The notes beneath the pieces were generated by a model that worked only from the letters and a program-made list of their open reading frames with translations, ran no database searches and was not told the origin of the DNA. From Capsicum annuum (lineage: Eukaryota > Streptophyta > Magnoliopsida > Solanales > Solanaceae), in NCBI RefSeq assembly GCF_002878395.1, contig NW_025892616.1:124001-188000 (forward strand): a DNA stretch of 64,000 bases, in the 5' to 3' direction. Positions 1 to 11,015 of the stretch are shown one piece after another (the stretch's first letter is position 1; every line of letters starts with the position of its first letter). The position numbers were made by a program, and so were the translations under genes.

Positions 1-408
1 TAGGTAGGTTGAGAAAAACTTAAATGGACTGTCGAAACTAATAATTTGGTATTTCCCACAAGTCATGAGAATCCAGTACTACAACTATTATTCAATGAAG
101 GATTACCAATGAAGGATTACTAATCATAGTGATCACAACTCTAGTTTATCTATATCATTGATTTGAAATATTACAGTTTAATCTTTGAGTTCTAAGGTGA
201 ATTGAAGTGTTAATAACTTTTGTTCAATCATTAAAAACACCCATTTTATCTTTTATATTATTTGTTTGAATTTAACTTATAGCTATAGTTTCAATTTAGT
301 TTAATTACCACTCATATTTTTTCTCATGGATTCAACCCCGACTCCAAAGTTGGGTAAATATATTGACGACAACCACCTTACACTAAATTAACGTGTAAGT
401 TGAGTGTT
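1..408 (+). mobile_element. Element A, first LTR (right-hand 408 bp only)
   Basis: This is the end of an LTR of a non-autonomous plant LTR retrotransposon. It matches 4409-4804 almost base for base at an offset of about 4393, and it is followed directly by a primer-binding site, so it is the 3' end of a 5'-type LTR. The left part lies outside the window. Relative to the second copy it carries a 13-14 bp local duplication around 98-122 (ggattaccaatgaaggatta). The exact 3' end is uncertain because the copies agree only up to gttat (about 406-410). Confidence 0.8.
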
Positions 409-416
409 ATAAAAAA

Positions 417-434
417 TGACGCCGTTGCTGAGGA
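417..434 (+). other. Primer-binding site, tRNA-Asp type (element A)
   Basis: The sequence tgacgccgttgctgagga lies a few bases after the LTR end. It closely resembles the TGGCGCCGTTGCCGGGGA primer site I know from Athila-type plant elements, which pairs with tRNA-Asp. The same site recurs at 4810-4827 after the second LTR, which fixes the LTR/internal border in both copies. Confidence 0.75.
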
Positions 435-562
435 ATAATTTGGTGTATTGAGTTGGTTTGAAATTTTAGCTTACTTCCTTGGATTCAAACTTGTAAATAT
501 TTATTTTTGGTTTTCTTTTATTTCTTGTGTTAGTTGATTTTTGTTTTAGTTTACTTATTACT

Positions 563-1438
563 ATGGCATCATGGTTTGAACATGAGCTTGGTGGTTGGAA
601 ATATTATCTTGATGATATATGTCAATATTGTGATGGACCTTACTTTTGTCAAGATTGTAGATATGCTCCCTGAAGAGAGATATGTCCACCATCTCCATCC
701 TACCGGGAGTATGATTGTTCTTTATGTGGTGCTCAAGATGGACATTGGAGTGATTGCCCAAATGCCACTTCCCCCTATTGTGCTAATCTAAATTCTAGTT
801 CTTCTTATGAGTTTGATAGATCTTATGGTCAGGAAAAGGAAGAATGAAGCACCAGAAAAAGTGGCATTGAAGCTATGTTTCAACTAATATTAGATCTCCA
901 AAAAGAAACGTATGGTATCGTATGTGATATGGGTTAAGACATGAAGCTAATCATTCATGATGAGATGGATATAGAGGTCAATCATTCAAAGTATTATTTT
1001 ATATTATGTTTAGATGATATCTTGTCTATGGAATCATTTAAAATAATAGAAGAACGTGAAGATGAGGATCAAGAACCCTATATTGATGTTAAGCTTGATG
1101 ATGAGCAACCCTCGATGATTTCCCAAATTACCAAACTAACCATTAGAGATAATGCCATGATTGAGGAAATGGTGATAGAGGCAAAAGAAGAAACCATGCC
1201 AATCTCTTATAAAAACTCTAGCCCAATTCGGGGAAAAGAGGTCGAGAAGGATGCAACTCTAAAATTAGGGAGAAAACCTCACTCGAATCACTTTTCAACA
1301 TTATGCTTGGTGGATGTGATGAAATTCAAATCACCCAAGAAAATGATAAATTTTGGAAATGAGGAAGAAAATTCCTATATTTTGGAGTTTTTCTTTCCAA
1401 AAGGGTATAATACAACCCCAATCAGGAAGCCCAAGTAG
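563..1438 (+). pseudogene. Element A internal ORF, gag-like with Cys/His knuckles, three stops
   Basis: One reading frame runs from the ATG at 563 to the TAA at 1436-1438 (about 291 codons), broken by in-frame stops at 671-673 (TGA), 845-847 (TGA) and 935-937 (TAA). The first half has two clusters: C-x2-C-x5-C-x2-C (residues 20-32) and C-x2-C-x5-H-x3-C (residues 52-65, CSLCGAQDGHWSDC), which resembles a retroviral-type nucleocapsid knuckle. The last 165 codons (from 941) are acidic and contain no protease, reverse transcriptase or integrase motif. I infer a gag-derived protein of a non-autonomous element that relies on enzymes supplied elsewhere. The TGA at codon 37 is shared with the second copy at 4956, so it predates the duplication. 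Frames at 534-791 and 561-761 are shadows of this one. Confidence 0.6.
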
Positions 1439-3262
1439 CTTAAAGATCGATGTCCATTTAGTGGCTTTTTAATATTCTCACCATTGCCAAATGAGCCAAC
1501 ATGAAAGTTTGATGCAAAATTGGGCAAGCGGTTCAAGTCTTCGAAGTGGTGTGATATAACTTTCCTTATCATGGTCTCACATTTTCCCAATGCACCTAAA
1601 AGATGTAAAGATCAAAAGATGGGCCGACAATTCAAATCGTCTAAGTAGAGGGATAAAAGAGAAGAACTTTTAAGCTATCTTGATGAATTCTGAGTAGTCA
1701 AGATAACCTAGTCATGCCACAACATTAAATCATGCGCTGATTGGGAGGCAACCCAAGGTATTTTGTTGTTTGTATTCGTGTTATGTGATTGACATCAGAT
1801 CTTCGCACTCATGGTGCCACAGGTATGTTTCTAACTCTCTTGTTTTGGTTTGATGCATTGGGGACATTGCATAATTTTAAGCTGAGGGTGGGTCTACTTG
1901 TGGGTGTTGATGTCCTCTTGGGGTTTTTGTTGTCGTGCCTCTTTTCCCTGGAGTCTTGTTCTTAGTAGAACCTGCATGCTTAGGCGTATTGTGATTTTTT
2001 GTAAAATATTATAGTTGACTAGGAGAAATACAAGTACCTTAGGCAGTTAACATGTTTTGGTTGATTTTTGAACACCTCTCCAATGGTCTGTTTTATAACT
2101 GTGTGATATGCATTTATGTGTAACCACTGTACATTTTTTTATGGCATTAGTACTAGTGACATGATAACCATTGCTAAACAATTGTATGAACTGAATGGGT
2201 AGTTGCTTGTGATGTACCTTTGTTCCATGTGTGTGTGAGATACTACCTAGTTCCCGTTGTGTGTTAAATCCAGAACTGGCCCGGTTGGTCTTTCCTTGGT
2301 TGTAGGATAGCGGTTAGGAAATGATCATAGGCCATTGTTGATATTAGTCCACTTTTAGCCTAAATGACTTTCCATGTGTGAATAATATCCCTTGATCCTA
2401 ATTTTGAACCTGAATGCCTATTCTTTTTATTATACCTATCACCTTCCCAGTTGTATCACAATGAACCTATTTTGCCCCTGGTCCTCCTTGGACATTGTGC
2501 ACTTTGACTTAGGAAAATAGCCTAAGTTGAGAGTGGCTATCATAAGGGTGCGTAATGTAAAGTGAGTGTGAAGAATGGTAATAAAAATTAAGCAAGGCTA
2601 GGTGTGGTAGAAAAAGAATGAAAAAAAGAAAAGTTGTGAAAAAAAAATAAATGAATAAAAACTGCGCCCAACTTGAATGTGCCTTAATCAAGAAAGGGAG
2701 AAATAAGGTAAAGGTTGATAAGTGAAAGCCCAAAAATAGAATATTACCAAGGAGGCTTAGTTACTTTCAATATCCTTGTGTATCATACCTGCCCAAGCCT
2801 ACACTACAAGCTAAAGATAAGTCCGATAGTGATCCTAATTTAACTGTCTGAAAGTTTTGGTAATGAAAATAAGGGCAAGCTTATGGTATTTGGCATACAT
2901 TGACTCGAACTTCTTTCTGAGAGTGAGTGTCTCTTGGCCGTCCCCACATTGACATGCTTGAGTTCACATATGAGTGAGGAGGGACTTCTTTGTTGTGAGG
3001 GAACACTGGTTATGTTGCTAGTTGCTAACTTGTTTGGGTAGTGTAATATTGGTACATGCATGATTGTTGTTGCTAAGTTGATGCCATAGCTTGATTCCCT
3101 TGTGTTTAATTGTTGCCTTTCAGTAATATAAATAGTTGAGTTTGAGATAATTCACCTTGGAGATGGTAAATATGTTTTGAGCTAAAATGGATGATTGACT
3201 GCCGAATGTGCTTTGTATCCTCTTAGTTATGTTTAAGTTGCCTAAAGACAAGAAATTATTTT
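1439..3262 (+). other. Element A long 3' non-coding internal region
   Basis: About 1.8 kb with no convincing frame lies between the ORF and the polypurine tract. It contains ttgggaggcaacccaa (1741-1756), a GGGAGGCAACCCA motif that I know from the 3' regions of Athila-like and related gypsy elements. The motif can fold as a 5-bp hairpin (TTGGG/CCCAA). The stretch 2580-2720 is A-rich. Small frames on the minus strand here look like chance. Confidence 0.6.
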
Positions 3263-3272
3263 AAGTTGAGGG
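3263..3272 (+). other. Polypurine tract of element A
   Basis: The sequence aagttgaggg lies immediately upstream of TGTTGATG, in the expected position of the plus-strand primer before a 3' LTR. It is short and has one or two pyrimidines, as is common in this element type. Confidence 0.6.
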
Positions 3273-3551
3273 TGTTGATGTGTGAGATAATGCTAACACA
3301 TTTGAGGCTTTTAACTAGAAATAATTGTAAAGTCTTAAGCAACTTTTGTCATTTTTGATTGTTTTGTCTTTGATAATGCAGGACAGTCAAGATGCAAGAA
3401 AACCAAAGACAATAACAGCAAAAGAGGTAAATTTGGAACAAGTAGCCATGAAATTGTAGTTGACGACTTGTCTGATAAGTTTTCAAATATATGATAAGTT
3501 ATCAAAGTCATCGTCAACTGTAGATAGTATGAGGAAGTTGGATCAGAAGTG

Positions 3552-3800
3552 TGACGACATCCCTTGATAAACCGTCAGGTGGCTGATAAGCCATCAGACA
3601 TGTCGTCACTCAGAAGCAGAAGGCAAAAATTTGAAGCATGCCTCATGACATGTTCTGATAAGCTATCAGAACTTTGATAAGCCATCAGGAATGTCATCAA
3701 ACATAAGCAGAAGGCACGAAATGGGAATCATGTCTAATGACATGGTCTGATAAGCTATCAGATCTCCGATAAGCCATCAGACATGTCATCAGCTAAGGAG
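3552..3800 (+). repeat. Tandem array of gataagccatcag hairpin units in the LTR of A
   Basis: The phrase gataagccatcag plus atgtcatc recurs at 3584, 3675 and 3769 (steps of 91 and 94 bp). In between lie near-palindromes tctgataagctatcaga at 3653-3669 and 3746-3762, in which tctgat and atcaga can pair around aagct. The array ends about 45 bp upstream of the TATA box, a likely position for promoter-proximal control sites; that role is an inference. Confidence 0.75.
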
Positions 3801-3842
3801 AAAAATCTGAATTTTTAATTTTGAATTTTCTTAATTTACGAA

Positions 3843-3850
3843 TATAAATA
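3843..3850 (+). promoter_or_regulatory. TATA box of the A LTR promoter
   Basis: The sequence tataaata lies about 570 bp into the LTR, in an AT-rich segment after the hairpin array, followed by agcagcttttagggtttc. The position fits a U3/R border about 25-30 bp downstream. Confidence 0.6.
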
Positions 3851-4809
3851 GCAGCTTTTAGGGTTTCATTGAAGAGGGATGAACATCTTGAACTTATTCT
3901 AAAGACTAATTTACCTCTGTTTGGTTTCCACGTTTGTATTTCAATTTTTAATTCTTTGATTTAGTTGTGGGATATTATTCTTGAATTTGGGAAGAGAATC
4001 AATTTCTGACTACCTCTTTTGAAAGTTTAATCACTTTGAATTATGAATTCAGTTATTGTTATCGCTTTCTCTTTCATGTGGAACTAAAACCCACAACTAG
4101 GGTTGTGGGATCTATGATTATTCCTGTATTGTCTTAATAGTTGGTTAGGGTTCGAGTGATTGTGGGAACATCTTGATAATTCTTTTATATTAATTATTTT
4201 TTGTTGATTGCAAACAATAGATCACGCCTTATGTTGATTTACTCAAACTGAGAAATAAACTAAGGGTAGTGAATTATCAGCGAGGATTTGGGAAGGTTAA
4301 GTTCCCATGTAATGATTAATGTTGTAACAAGATTAATCAACTCGAAATAAAATCAATATGAATAGAATGTTTTCCTAAGTGTGGGAAAATTAGGGAGCTC
4401 AACATCTAGGTAGGTTGAGAAACACTTAGATGGACTGTCAAAACTGATAATTTGGTGTTTCCCACAAGTCATGAGAATCCAGTACTACTACTACTATTCA
4501 ATGGAGGATTACTAATCATAGTGATCACAACTCTAGTTTCACTATATCATTGATTTGAAATATTACAGTTTAAGCTTTGAGTTCTAAGGCGAATTGAAGT
4601 GTTAATAACTTTTGTTCAATCATTAAAAACACCCATTTTATCTTTTTATATTATTTGTTTGAATTTAACTTATAGCTATAGTTTCAATTTAGTTTAATCA
4701 CCACTCACATTGTTCCTCATGGATTCAACCCCGACTCTAAATTTGGGTAAATATATTGACGATGAACACCTTACACTAAATTAACGTGTAAGTTGAGTGT
4801 TATAAAAAA

Positions 4810-4827
4810 TGGCACCGTTGCTGAGGA
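4810..4827 (+). other. Second primer-binding site of element A
   Basis: The sequence tggcaccgttgctgagga is one to three changes from the tRNA-Asp type site and nearly identical to the copy at 417-434. It shows that a second internal region follows the middle LTR. Confidence 0.75.
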
Positions 4828-4955
4828 ACAATTTGGTGTATTGAGTTGGTTTGGAATTTTAGCCTACTTGCTTGAATTCAAACTTGTAAATATTTGTTTT
4901 TAGTTTTCTTTTATTTCTTGAGTTAGTTGATTTTTATTTTAGTTTATTTATTACT

Positions 4956-5322
4956 ATGGCATCGTGATTTGAACATGAGCTTGGTGGTTGGAAATATTAT
5001 CTTGATGATCCATGTCAATATTGTGATGGACCTTACTTTTGGCAAGATTGTAGATATGCTCCCTGAAGAGAGATGTGTCCACCATCTCCATCCTACCGGG
5101 AGTATGATTGTTCTTTATGTGGTGCTCAAGATGGACATTGGAGTGATTGCCCAAATGCCTCTTCCCCCTATTTTGATAACCTAAATTCTAATTCTTCTTA
5201 TGAGTTTGATAGGTCTTATGGTCAAGAAAAGGAAGAACGAAGCACCATAAAAAGTGGCATTGAAGCTATGTTTCAACTAATATTAGATCTCCAGAAAGAA
5301 ACGTATGATATCGTATGTGATA
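4956..5322 (+). pseudogene. Element A internal ORF, second copy, truncated
   Basis: This repeats 563-929 with the same Cys/His clusters. The frame carries TGA at codon 4 (a Trp codon in copy 1) and the shared TGA at codon 37, but reads CGA where copy 1 has its second TGA. From 5073 an open stretch shows CSLCGAQDGHWSDC. The homology stops at gtatgtgatat (5322), where LTR sequence begins, so the rest of the internal region was deleted. Confidence 0.6.
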
Positions 5323-5535
5323 TTAGAGTGTTAATAACTTTTGTTCAATCATTAAAAATCCCCATTTTATATTTTCGTATCATTTGTTTGAATTTAACTT
5401 GTAGCTATAGTTTCAAATTAGTTTAATCGCCACTCACATAGTTCCTCATGTATTCGACCATAACTCCAAAGTTGGGTAAATATATTGACGATGACCACCT
5501 TGCACTAAATTGACTTGTAAGTTCAGGGTTATCAA
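5323..5535 (+). mobile_element. Element A, third LTR fragment (last about 210 bp)
   Basis: This matches 205-412 and 4597-4803 from gtgttaataactttt to the LTR end. It joins directly to internal sequence at 5322/5323 and ends in gttatca at 5535, where the minus-strand integrase of element B begins. The layout LTR-internal-LTR-internal-LTR with a deletion of roughly 3.7 kb explains it best. Confidence 0.75.
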
Positions 5536-6140
5536 TCATCTCCCACTTCCACATGGGCAACTCTATATCTTTTGACATGCTCCCAATCCTCAAATTCTTA
5601 ACCTTGACTTGGTGAAAAACCATACACTTAGCAACGAAATTTGTTATATCCCTCTGAAGATTGTTCCACCAGTAGATTTCCTTCAAGACATGATACATCT
5701 TAGTTGAGATCGGATGAACTATATGACTAGACTCATGAGCCTCACTCAAAATACTTTTCCACAGCCCATCAACATCGTGAACACACAACCTATCTTTGTA
5801 CCTCAGAATACCATCTACCCCAATCTTAAATGACATAACATTTTATCAACCCACATCAACCTTAATCTAAATAAGTATGGGATCCAACGTGTGCTTCTCC
5901 TTCACCTCCGCCGCAAGAGATAATTTGACCACTTCCTGAATAATAACTACTTCATCCTTAGATTCTAAAAGACAAACTCCCAAGTTAAATAATCTGAGAA
6001 TTTCCTTCACTAATCCTCTTTTCTACTTATCCAATTGAGATAAGCTCACCATAGTAACCTGCTAAGATCATCAATAACAACGTTAACTTTACCTGGATGG
6101 AAGTGAAGGCTCATGTCATAATCCTTAAGAAACTCAAGCC
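5536..6140 (-). pseudogene. Element B integrase fragment (gypsy)
   Basis: Minus-strand reading gives gypsy integrase sequence, best in the 5423-5836 frame. A conserved zinc-binding-type region (YWWNNLQRDITNFVAKC) is followed by PMWKWEMI, where the domain normally continues into the first catalytic Asp. The homology stops exactly there, because the element A LTR follows. The catalytic core of the integrase and the 3' LTR of B are therefore not in this window. Stops and frameshifts separate it from RNase H. Confidence 0.75.
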
Positions 6141-6149
6141 ACAACCTCT

Positions 6150-6640
6150 TCTTGAGATTCAACTCCTTCTAAGTAAACATATACTTCAAGCTCTTATGAT
6201 TTGAATAGATATCCACATGCACCCTATACAGGTAATGGCATTAAATTTTCAAAGCAAAAACAACAGCTGCCAACTCCATGTTGTGAGTCGGATAGTTCCT
6301 CTCATGAACCTTAAGTTGCTTGGAAGCATAGGTTTCAACCTTACCATGCTGTACCAAACACAACCTAGTCCCACACAGATGCATCAAAAAATACAACAAA
6401 ACCACAGTACCATCAGGCAGGGTCAAAACTAGCTAGAAGTCAGCTAATCCTTCAAATTCTCAAAACTACCTTTACAAGCATTGGACCACAAAAACATAAC
6501 CTTCTTTTGAGTCAACCTTTTTAATAGAGCAACAATATAAGAAAAGCTCTCCACATACCTCCTATAATACCCAGCCAAACCCAAGAATCTCCTAATATTA
6601 GTTGGAGTCATAGGTCTACGCTATCTCTTAGCTTCCTCAA
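6150..6640 (-). pseudogene. Element B RNase H domain (gypsy pol)
   Basis: The minus-strand frame 6241-6426 carries [20 protein letters not shown], a hallmark of gypsy RNase H, followed by AAVVFALKI. The conserved Glu (ME-L) is kept. The domain lies between the reverse transcriptase (higher coordinates) and the integrase, the normal gypsy order. Flanking frames are interrupted. Confidence 0.75.
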
Positions 6641-6689
6641 CTTTCAGTGGATCCGCCTTGATGCCATAACTAGAAATAACTTACCAAAG

Positions 6690-7376
6690 AAGAGTCACAA
6701 TATTTAGTAAAAACTCACACTTGGAAAATATAGCATTTAACTTCTGATAATTAAGGGTCTACAACACAATTCAAAGGTGCTTAGCATGACACTCCTTACT
6801 GTTAGAGTACCCAAAGATGTCATCAATAATAACTATAACAAACAAATCCAAAAACTGCCAAAAACCTGATGCATAAGATCAATGAAAGCAACCAGAGCAT
6901 TAGTCAACCCAAATGACATCACTAAGAAAACATACTGACCATACCGGGTTTAGAAAGTAGTCTTGGGAATATCATACTCCCTAATCTTCAACTTATGATA
7001 GCCCAAATAGAGATCAATCTTAGAAAAATATCTAGCACTATGAAGCTGATAAAAAAGGTCAGCAATCCTAGAAAGAGGGTACTTATTCTTTACTGTCACC
7101 TTATTCTATTGACAATAATCTATACACATTCGAAGAGACCCATCTTTATTTCTTACAAAAAGTACAGGAGCATCCCACGAGAAAACACTAGGACTAATAA
7201 ATCCCTTTATCAAGAAGATCTTTCAATTGCTCCTTTAATTCAGCTTGAGCCATTCTATAAGAAAGAATGGAAATTGTACAAGTATCTGATAGTAGATTAA
7301 TTCCAAAGTCTATTTCCCTATCAGGAGGAGTTCCATCAAGATCATTAGGAAACACTTCAGGAAATTCATTAACCAC
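6690..7376 (-). pseudogene. Element B reverse transcriptase (gypsy pol)
   Basis: The minus-strand frame 7194-7376 gives the PR-RT linker ([20 protein letters not shown]) and the start of RT ([20 protein letters not shown]). Further down, around 6795-6830, the catalytic box reads IIDDIF in place of the usual FIDDIL, so both Asp residues survive. Frameshifts and stops between these blocks show an inactive copy. Confidence 0.8.
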
Positions 7377-7498
7377 AGGGATAAATTACAAAAAAGGACT
7401 TTCATAGTTAGAATCCTTAACCAGAACTAAATGATATAGATTCCCTTTTAAAATCCATTTTTGAGCTCTAAGATAGGAAATAAACCTCCCTTTGGGAA

Positions 7499-7850
7499 CT
7501 AAGGAACTCCCTTCCAATTATAATACCGGTTCTCGGGGAAGTGAAAACTAACCTTTCGAGTCCTACAATATAGAGAGGGATAGCATGAATGAAGCCAATC
7601 AATCCCCAAGATAAAATCAAAATCCACCATATTCAACTCTATTAAATCCACCAATATATATTTATGAAAGAAAGACACCATACAACCCCTATAGATTTTT
7701 CTAGCAACAATAGTGTCACCTACTAGAGTAGACACAGAAAAGAGGTTGGTAATACTTTTAGGACCAAAACCAAAATGCACAGCCACAGGAGTCACATAAG
7801 ATAGGGTAGAATCCAGATAAATCAAATAGTAAACATCACTAGAGAAGAGT
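7499..7850 (-). pseudogene. Element B aspartic protease domain
   Basis: The minus-strand frame 7499-7825 reads through a gypsy-type protease: LDSTLSYVTP (the place of the DSGAS active-site loop, which is altered), VSTLVGDTIVARK, and FDFILGIDWLHSCYPSLYCR. The conserved LGxDWL segment is intact, but the catalytic D-S/T-G is degraded to DST. Confidence 0.8.
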
Positions 7851-8019
7851 TATAACATACCCGTAACAACATCGGAGGATGCCTCAGATTCATAACGAGT
7901 AGCAAGTGCATAGAGATAATTCCAGCCAGTGCTGGCACCAGTAGTAGTGCCTTTTAGTGTAAGAACTAAAGATGTGGCAACCAAAACTTTATTAGCTTTA
8001 GTGGAAACCCTGGTTGAAG

Positions 8020-8140
8020 TACAATATCACTGCTTGTGGCACAGTTGATCATAATTATAACACCAATTTCTCCTCTTCTCATAATATTTATGGAGAAGCT
8101 GCCTACAATAGTGACAGGAGGAGAAATTTGGCCTGATCAA
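8020..8140 (-). pseudogene. Element B gag zinc knuckles (degenerate)
   Basis: On the minus strand two C-x2-C-x4-H-x4-C-like units follow each other. The first reads CHYCRQLLHKYYEK, with the last Cys replaced. The second reads CYNYDQLCHKQ-YC, with the second Cys replaced by Tyr and a stop inside. They belong to the nucleocapsid end of gag, between the S1 insertion and the protease. Confidence 0.55.
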
Positions 8141-8202
8141 GTTCCACTAGCTAGAGACTGGGTATCATGTGCCTTAGGACCAGAGCTAGCATGAGAATAA
8201 CA

Positions 8203-8207
8203 ATCAT
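8203..8207. repeat. Target-site duplication, left side of S1
   Basis: The sequence atcat precedes the LTR start TGTAATACCCC and pairs with atcac at 11016-11020 (four of five bases). Confidence 0.6.
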
Positions 8208-11015
8208 TGTAATACCCCGTATTATAACCTAGCTTAAAATAATCCCAAAAATGTTAAAAACTTTCTTTAAAAGATGAATCCATTTTTATACATATGGAAC
8301 TTTCATAAGTTTGACTTTTTATCATATGGAAAATTGAATAAACTTTCCGTCGATACCTAATTCTCCCAAATCCAACACTTGGGCAAAGAGTTAGAGCCAT
8401 TTTAGTAAGATTGTGTACCACCTGGTATTTTAGCGCGTCACGGAGACAGCGAATATGGCATTTGTTAAAAACCAATTAGCCTCTGTAATATGGGCACGAC
8501 ATACTAAGGCTCGATTTCAAAATTAATAATTTCCAGTGCACCAACTCGATTTCCCTCATCACAGTGCCATTCCAGTTCACAACCAAGGTGACAACGTGAT
8601 TTCCACCACGTCGCGCCACCAACCAGTTTCCCAATTCTCTAGTTTCCAGTGAGCTGGCACAATTTCACCGCATCACACCAACATGTAAAATTGGGATTTT
8701 TCAGGTTCCATCATTTAATTTTAGGGATTGTTTGGTAAATTCCAAAAACCCTAAATCAGCCAATACAAAACATTAAGCCCTAAAAAGACCTATTATCTCA
8801 TTATTTACCTAGATCTCTCAAGAAATAAATCACTCTCCCTCAAAGATAGAAAACCCGTGCCCCAAGTTTCAAAAACAAATCTCAAGAATCCCTCCAAGAA
8901 CTTCAAGAATCAAGGTATGTCAAGTGTTGATTCATGGGCCCCTTTTACCTATGAAGCTCAAGGATACCTTTTTAATTCAAAGATTGTATATTTACGAATG
9001 CTCATGATTTATTTGAATTGGATTCATGTTCATGTTTTTGTTGGGTTTAGATCCATGTTATAGACTATTAATTTCAAGAATTGATCTTAGTGTGTGATGA
9101 TTTATGTGGTATTCTTGATAAACCCTTCAATTTGCAAGTTGAATAATGTAGCCATGATAATTTGATTTATTAATTATTGTAGAACCAAATCATGCTCCCC
9201 ATGTGTTTGGTAAAATCCCTCAGTGAAGAAAATAGTTCCTTCATAGCATGTTATTATGAAATCCCTATTTATGTATAAGTTAGTTTATGTAAAGTGTTTG
9301 ATGAAATGTCTTAGTCAATAAAATATGGATATATATATATATATCCATTGTTGTGCTTTCAAGCTTGTGCCATGATTTACTTTTATGCTATCGAGTCCTG
9401 GGGGGTATTAAATACCCGATAATTTAGCTGTGTTACTAGAGCTAGTGTTATGTTTTCACGATACCCTCGCTCAAGCCATGATCTATAGCATTCAGTCAGT
9501 CATCTGACTCAGGAAAACTTAGTAAACTCAGTTTCAGTCTAGTCCCATTCAATAATCTCAGGAATCTCAAGAATCTCAGTGATCTCAATCAGTCATCATG
9601 TCTCAGTAGTATTTAGTTCATACCTTAGTAAACTCAGTCAGTTAGCAGAACTCAGTAGTATTCTATCAATTAATAGAATTCAGTAGTATTCCATCAATCA
9701 ATGGAAATCAGTGAACTCAGTTCAATCTAGTTAATCAGTATAATCAGTAAAATTAGTAACAGATCAATCCAGCCTAGTATGAACTAGGAAATTAGTTTTG
9801 TGTCTATTCAGTTGGGAGTAGGATTCAGCACTGAGTAAACCCAGGGATAAGGACACACATTGTTAGCCAGTAGAGGGTATGACCTTAGTAGCAATCCCTA
9901 CATTCTAGAACTACGTAGCTAGTATAGGTTGAGATGTACCCCTACGAGTCTAGGGACTATACATCTCATTTGAGTTTTCCTTATAGGAGGGGTTGACGGA
10001 AGATCTCCCTGTCAGAGAGGGTTTACTCACAGCTTGTCTTTACCCGTGGCATGGTACTGGCACCCTTCCATCTAGGGCTACAGGTTGGACCCCACCAGTT
10101 TAGATTCAGGGCATGTCAGTTAGATGATTACCTTCCATAATTTTGAGTTTTAGATTTAGTCTTCAGAATAGAACTCAGTTCAGTTCTATAAAAATCAGAA
10201 CTATCAGACACAGTCACTCAGCTTAGTACGAAACTCAGCTAGTTTCATCAAATTTCAGGATTGTTAGACACAATTATCTAGCTCTGTATAATACTTAGAT
10301 TAGTGATTTATAATCAGGACTGTCAGAAATAGTCTTTTAGTTATCAGTTACTAGTAAACTCAGATATCAGTAAATCCATGTTGTCAGTATATTCAGTAGT
10401 CAGAACTCAGTATACATTCCTATCACAACCTCAGTTACAGTTACGTTTTCATGTATGTATTCTCACATTTATGTATATAGAAGTTAGTATTGTTCATGCA
10501 TATGAACCCTTTGCATTCGGCCTACCTTACTTGCATACCAGTACATTCAATCGTACAGACGTATTTGTGCTATGGTGTTTTATACCATAGGTTTAGAAGC
10601 ACGAGCTCCCGAGCATCCTTAGTAGATCAGACGTTCAGCAGCTAGATTAGCAGTGAGTCCTTATCATTCAAGGATAGCATGATTATTTTATTGCTTTATT
10701 ATTTCAGTAGTTCGGAGTTAGTTTGGGACATATCTTATTAACTCCACAGATTTCAGACGGTTTAAAGGCTTTCAGACTACACCATTTTTCAGACAGTTTA
10801 TTTCAGTTTTGGGTATTGTTATACCCCATTACAGGCATTATTTTATATACAGTATTAGTTCAGTTTTGAACCTTATGGCATTACAGTTTATCTTCTACTT
10901 ATTTATAGTATATTATTCAGTTCTCAGTTATAGATATGACTCATGGATTATCTTGTGGTCCTTCGGGGTCATAAGCACCGTGTAACATTCCAGGTACCAG
11001 ATTCTAGGCGTTACA
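8208..11015 (+). mobile_element. Solo LTR S1 (gypsy, 2.8 kb) inserted in gag of element B
   Basis: It starts TGTAATACCCCG and ends gcgttaca, with 4/5-matching 5-bp duplications on both sides and no internal region, so it is a solo LTR. Read on the minus strand, its end (ccgaaggaccaca, ggtgcttatgaccccg) is clearly related to the LTRs of element C at 12696 and 20518, but it lies in the opposite orientation. If S1 and one duplication copy are ignored, the gag frame of B is collinear across the site. Internal frames (8254-8475, 8857-9063, 10378-10590) are chance. It contains an AT microsatellite near 9327-9344 and a degenerate ctcagt-rich array (9480-9790). Confidence 0.8.
9480..9790 (+). repeat. 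Degenerate ctcagt/aatctcag array in S1
   Basis: Dozens of short variants of ctcagt, aatcagt and gaatctcag follow each other over about 300 bp, with units of roughly 10-13 bp. No longer unit is conserved. Confidence 0.6.

Larger units (their letters stand above)
3273..4804 (+). mobile_element. Element A, second LTR (complete, about 1.53 kb)
   Basis: The LTR starts with TGTTGATG after a polypurine tract and ends just before the primer site at 4810. It therefore acts both as the 3' LTR of the left unit and as the 5' LTR of the right unit. Its last 396 bp match the left-hand LTR fragment at 1-408. It contains a repeat array (3552-3800), a TATA box (3843-3850) and downstream T-rich DNA. No CA dinucleotide is visible at the right end (gttat then aaaaa), so the end is approximate. 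Confidence 0.75.

Noticed and set aside
534..791. Matching frames at 534-791 and 4927-5184 that look conserved
   Set aside because: They are the wrong frame of the duplicated knuckle-bearing ORF; conservation comes from DNA duplication. The frame from 563 has the Cys/His clusters and extends to 1438.
9327..9344. AT dinucleotide runs here and at 22670-22688 and 51428-51456 as promoters
   Set aside because: They are plain microsatellites without flanking promoter context.
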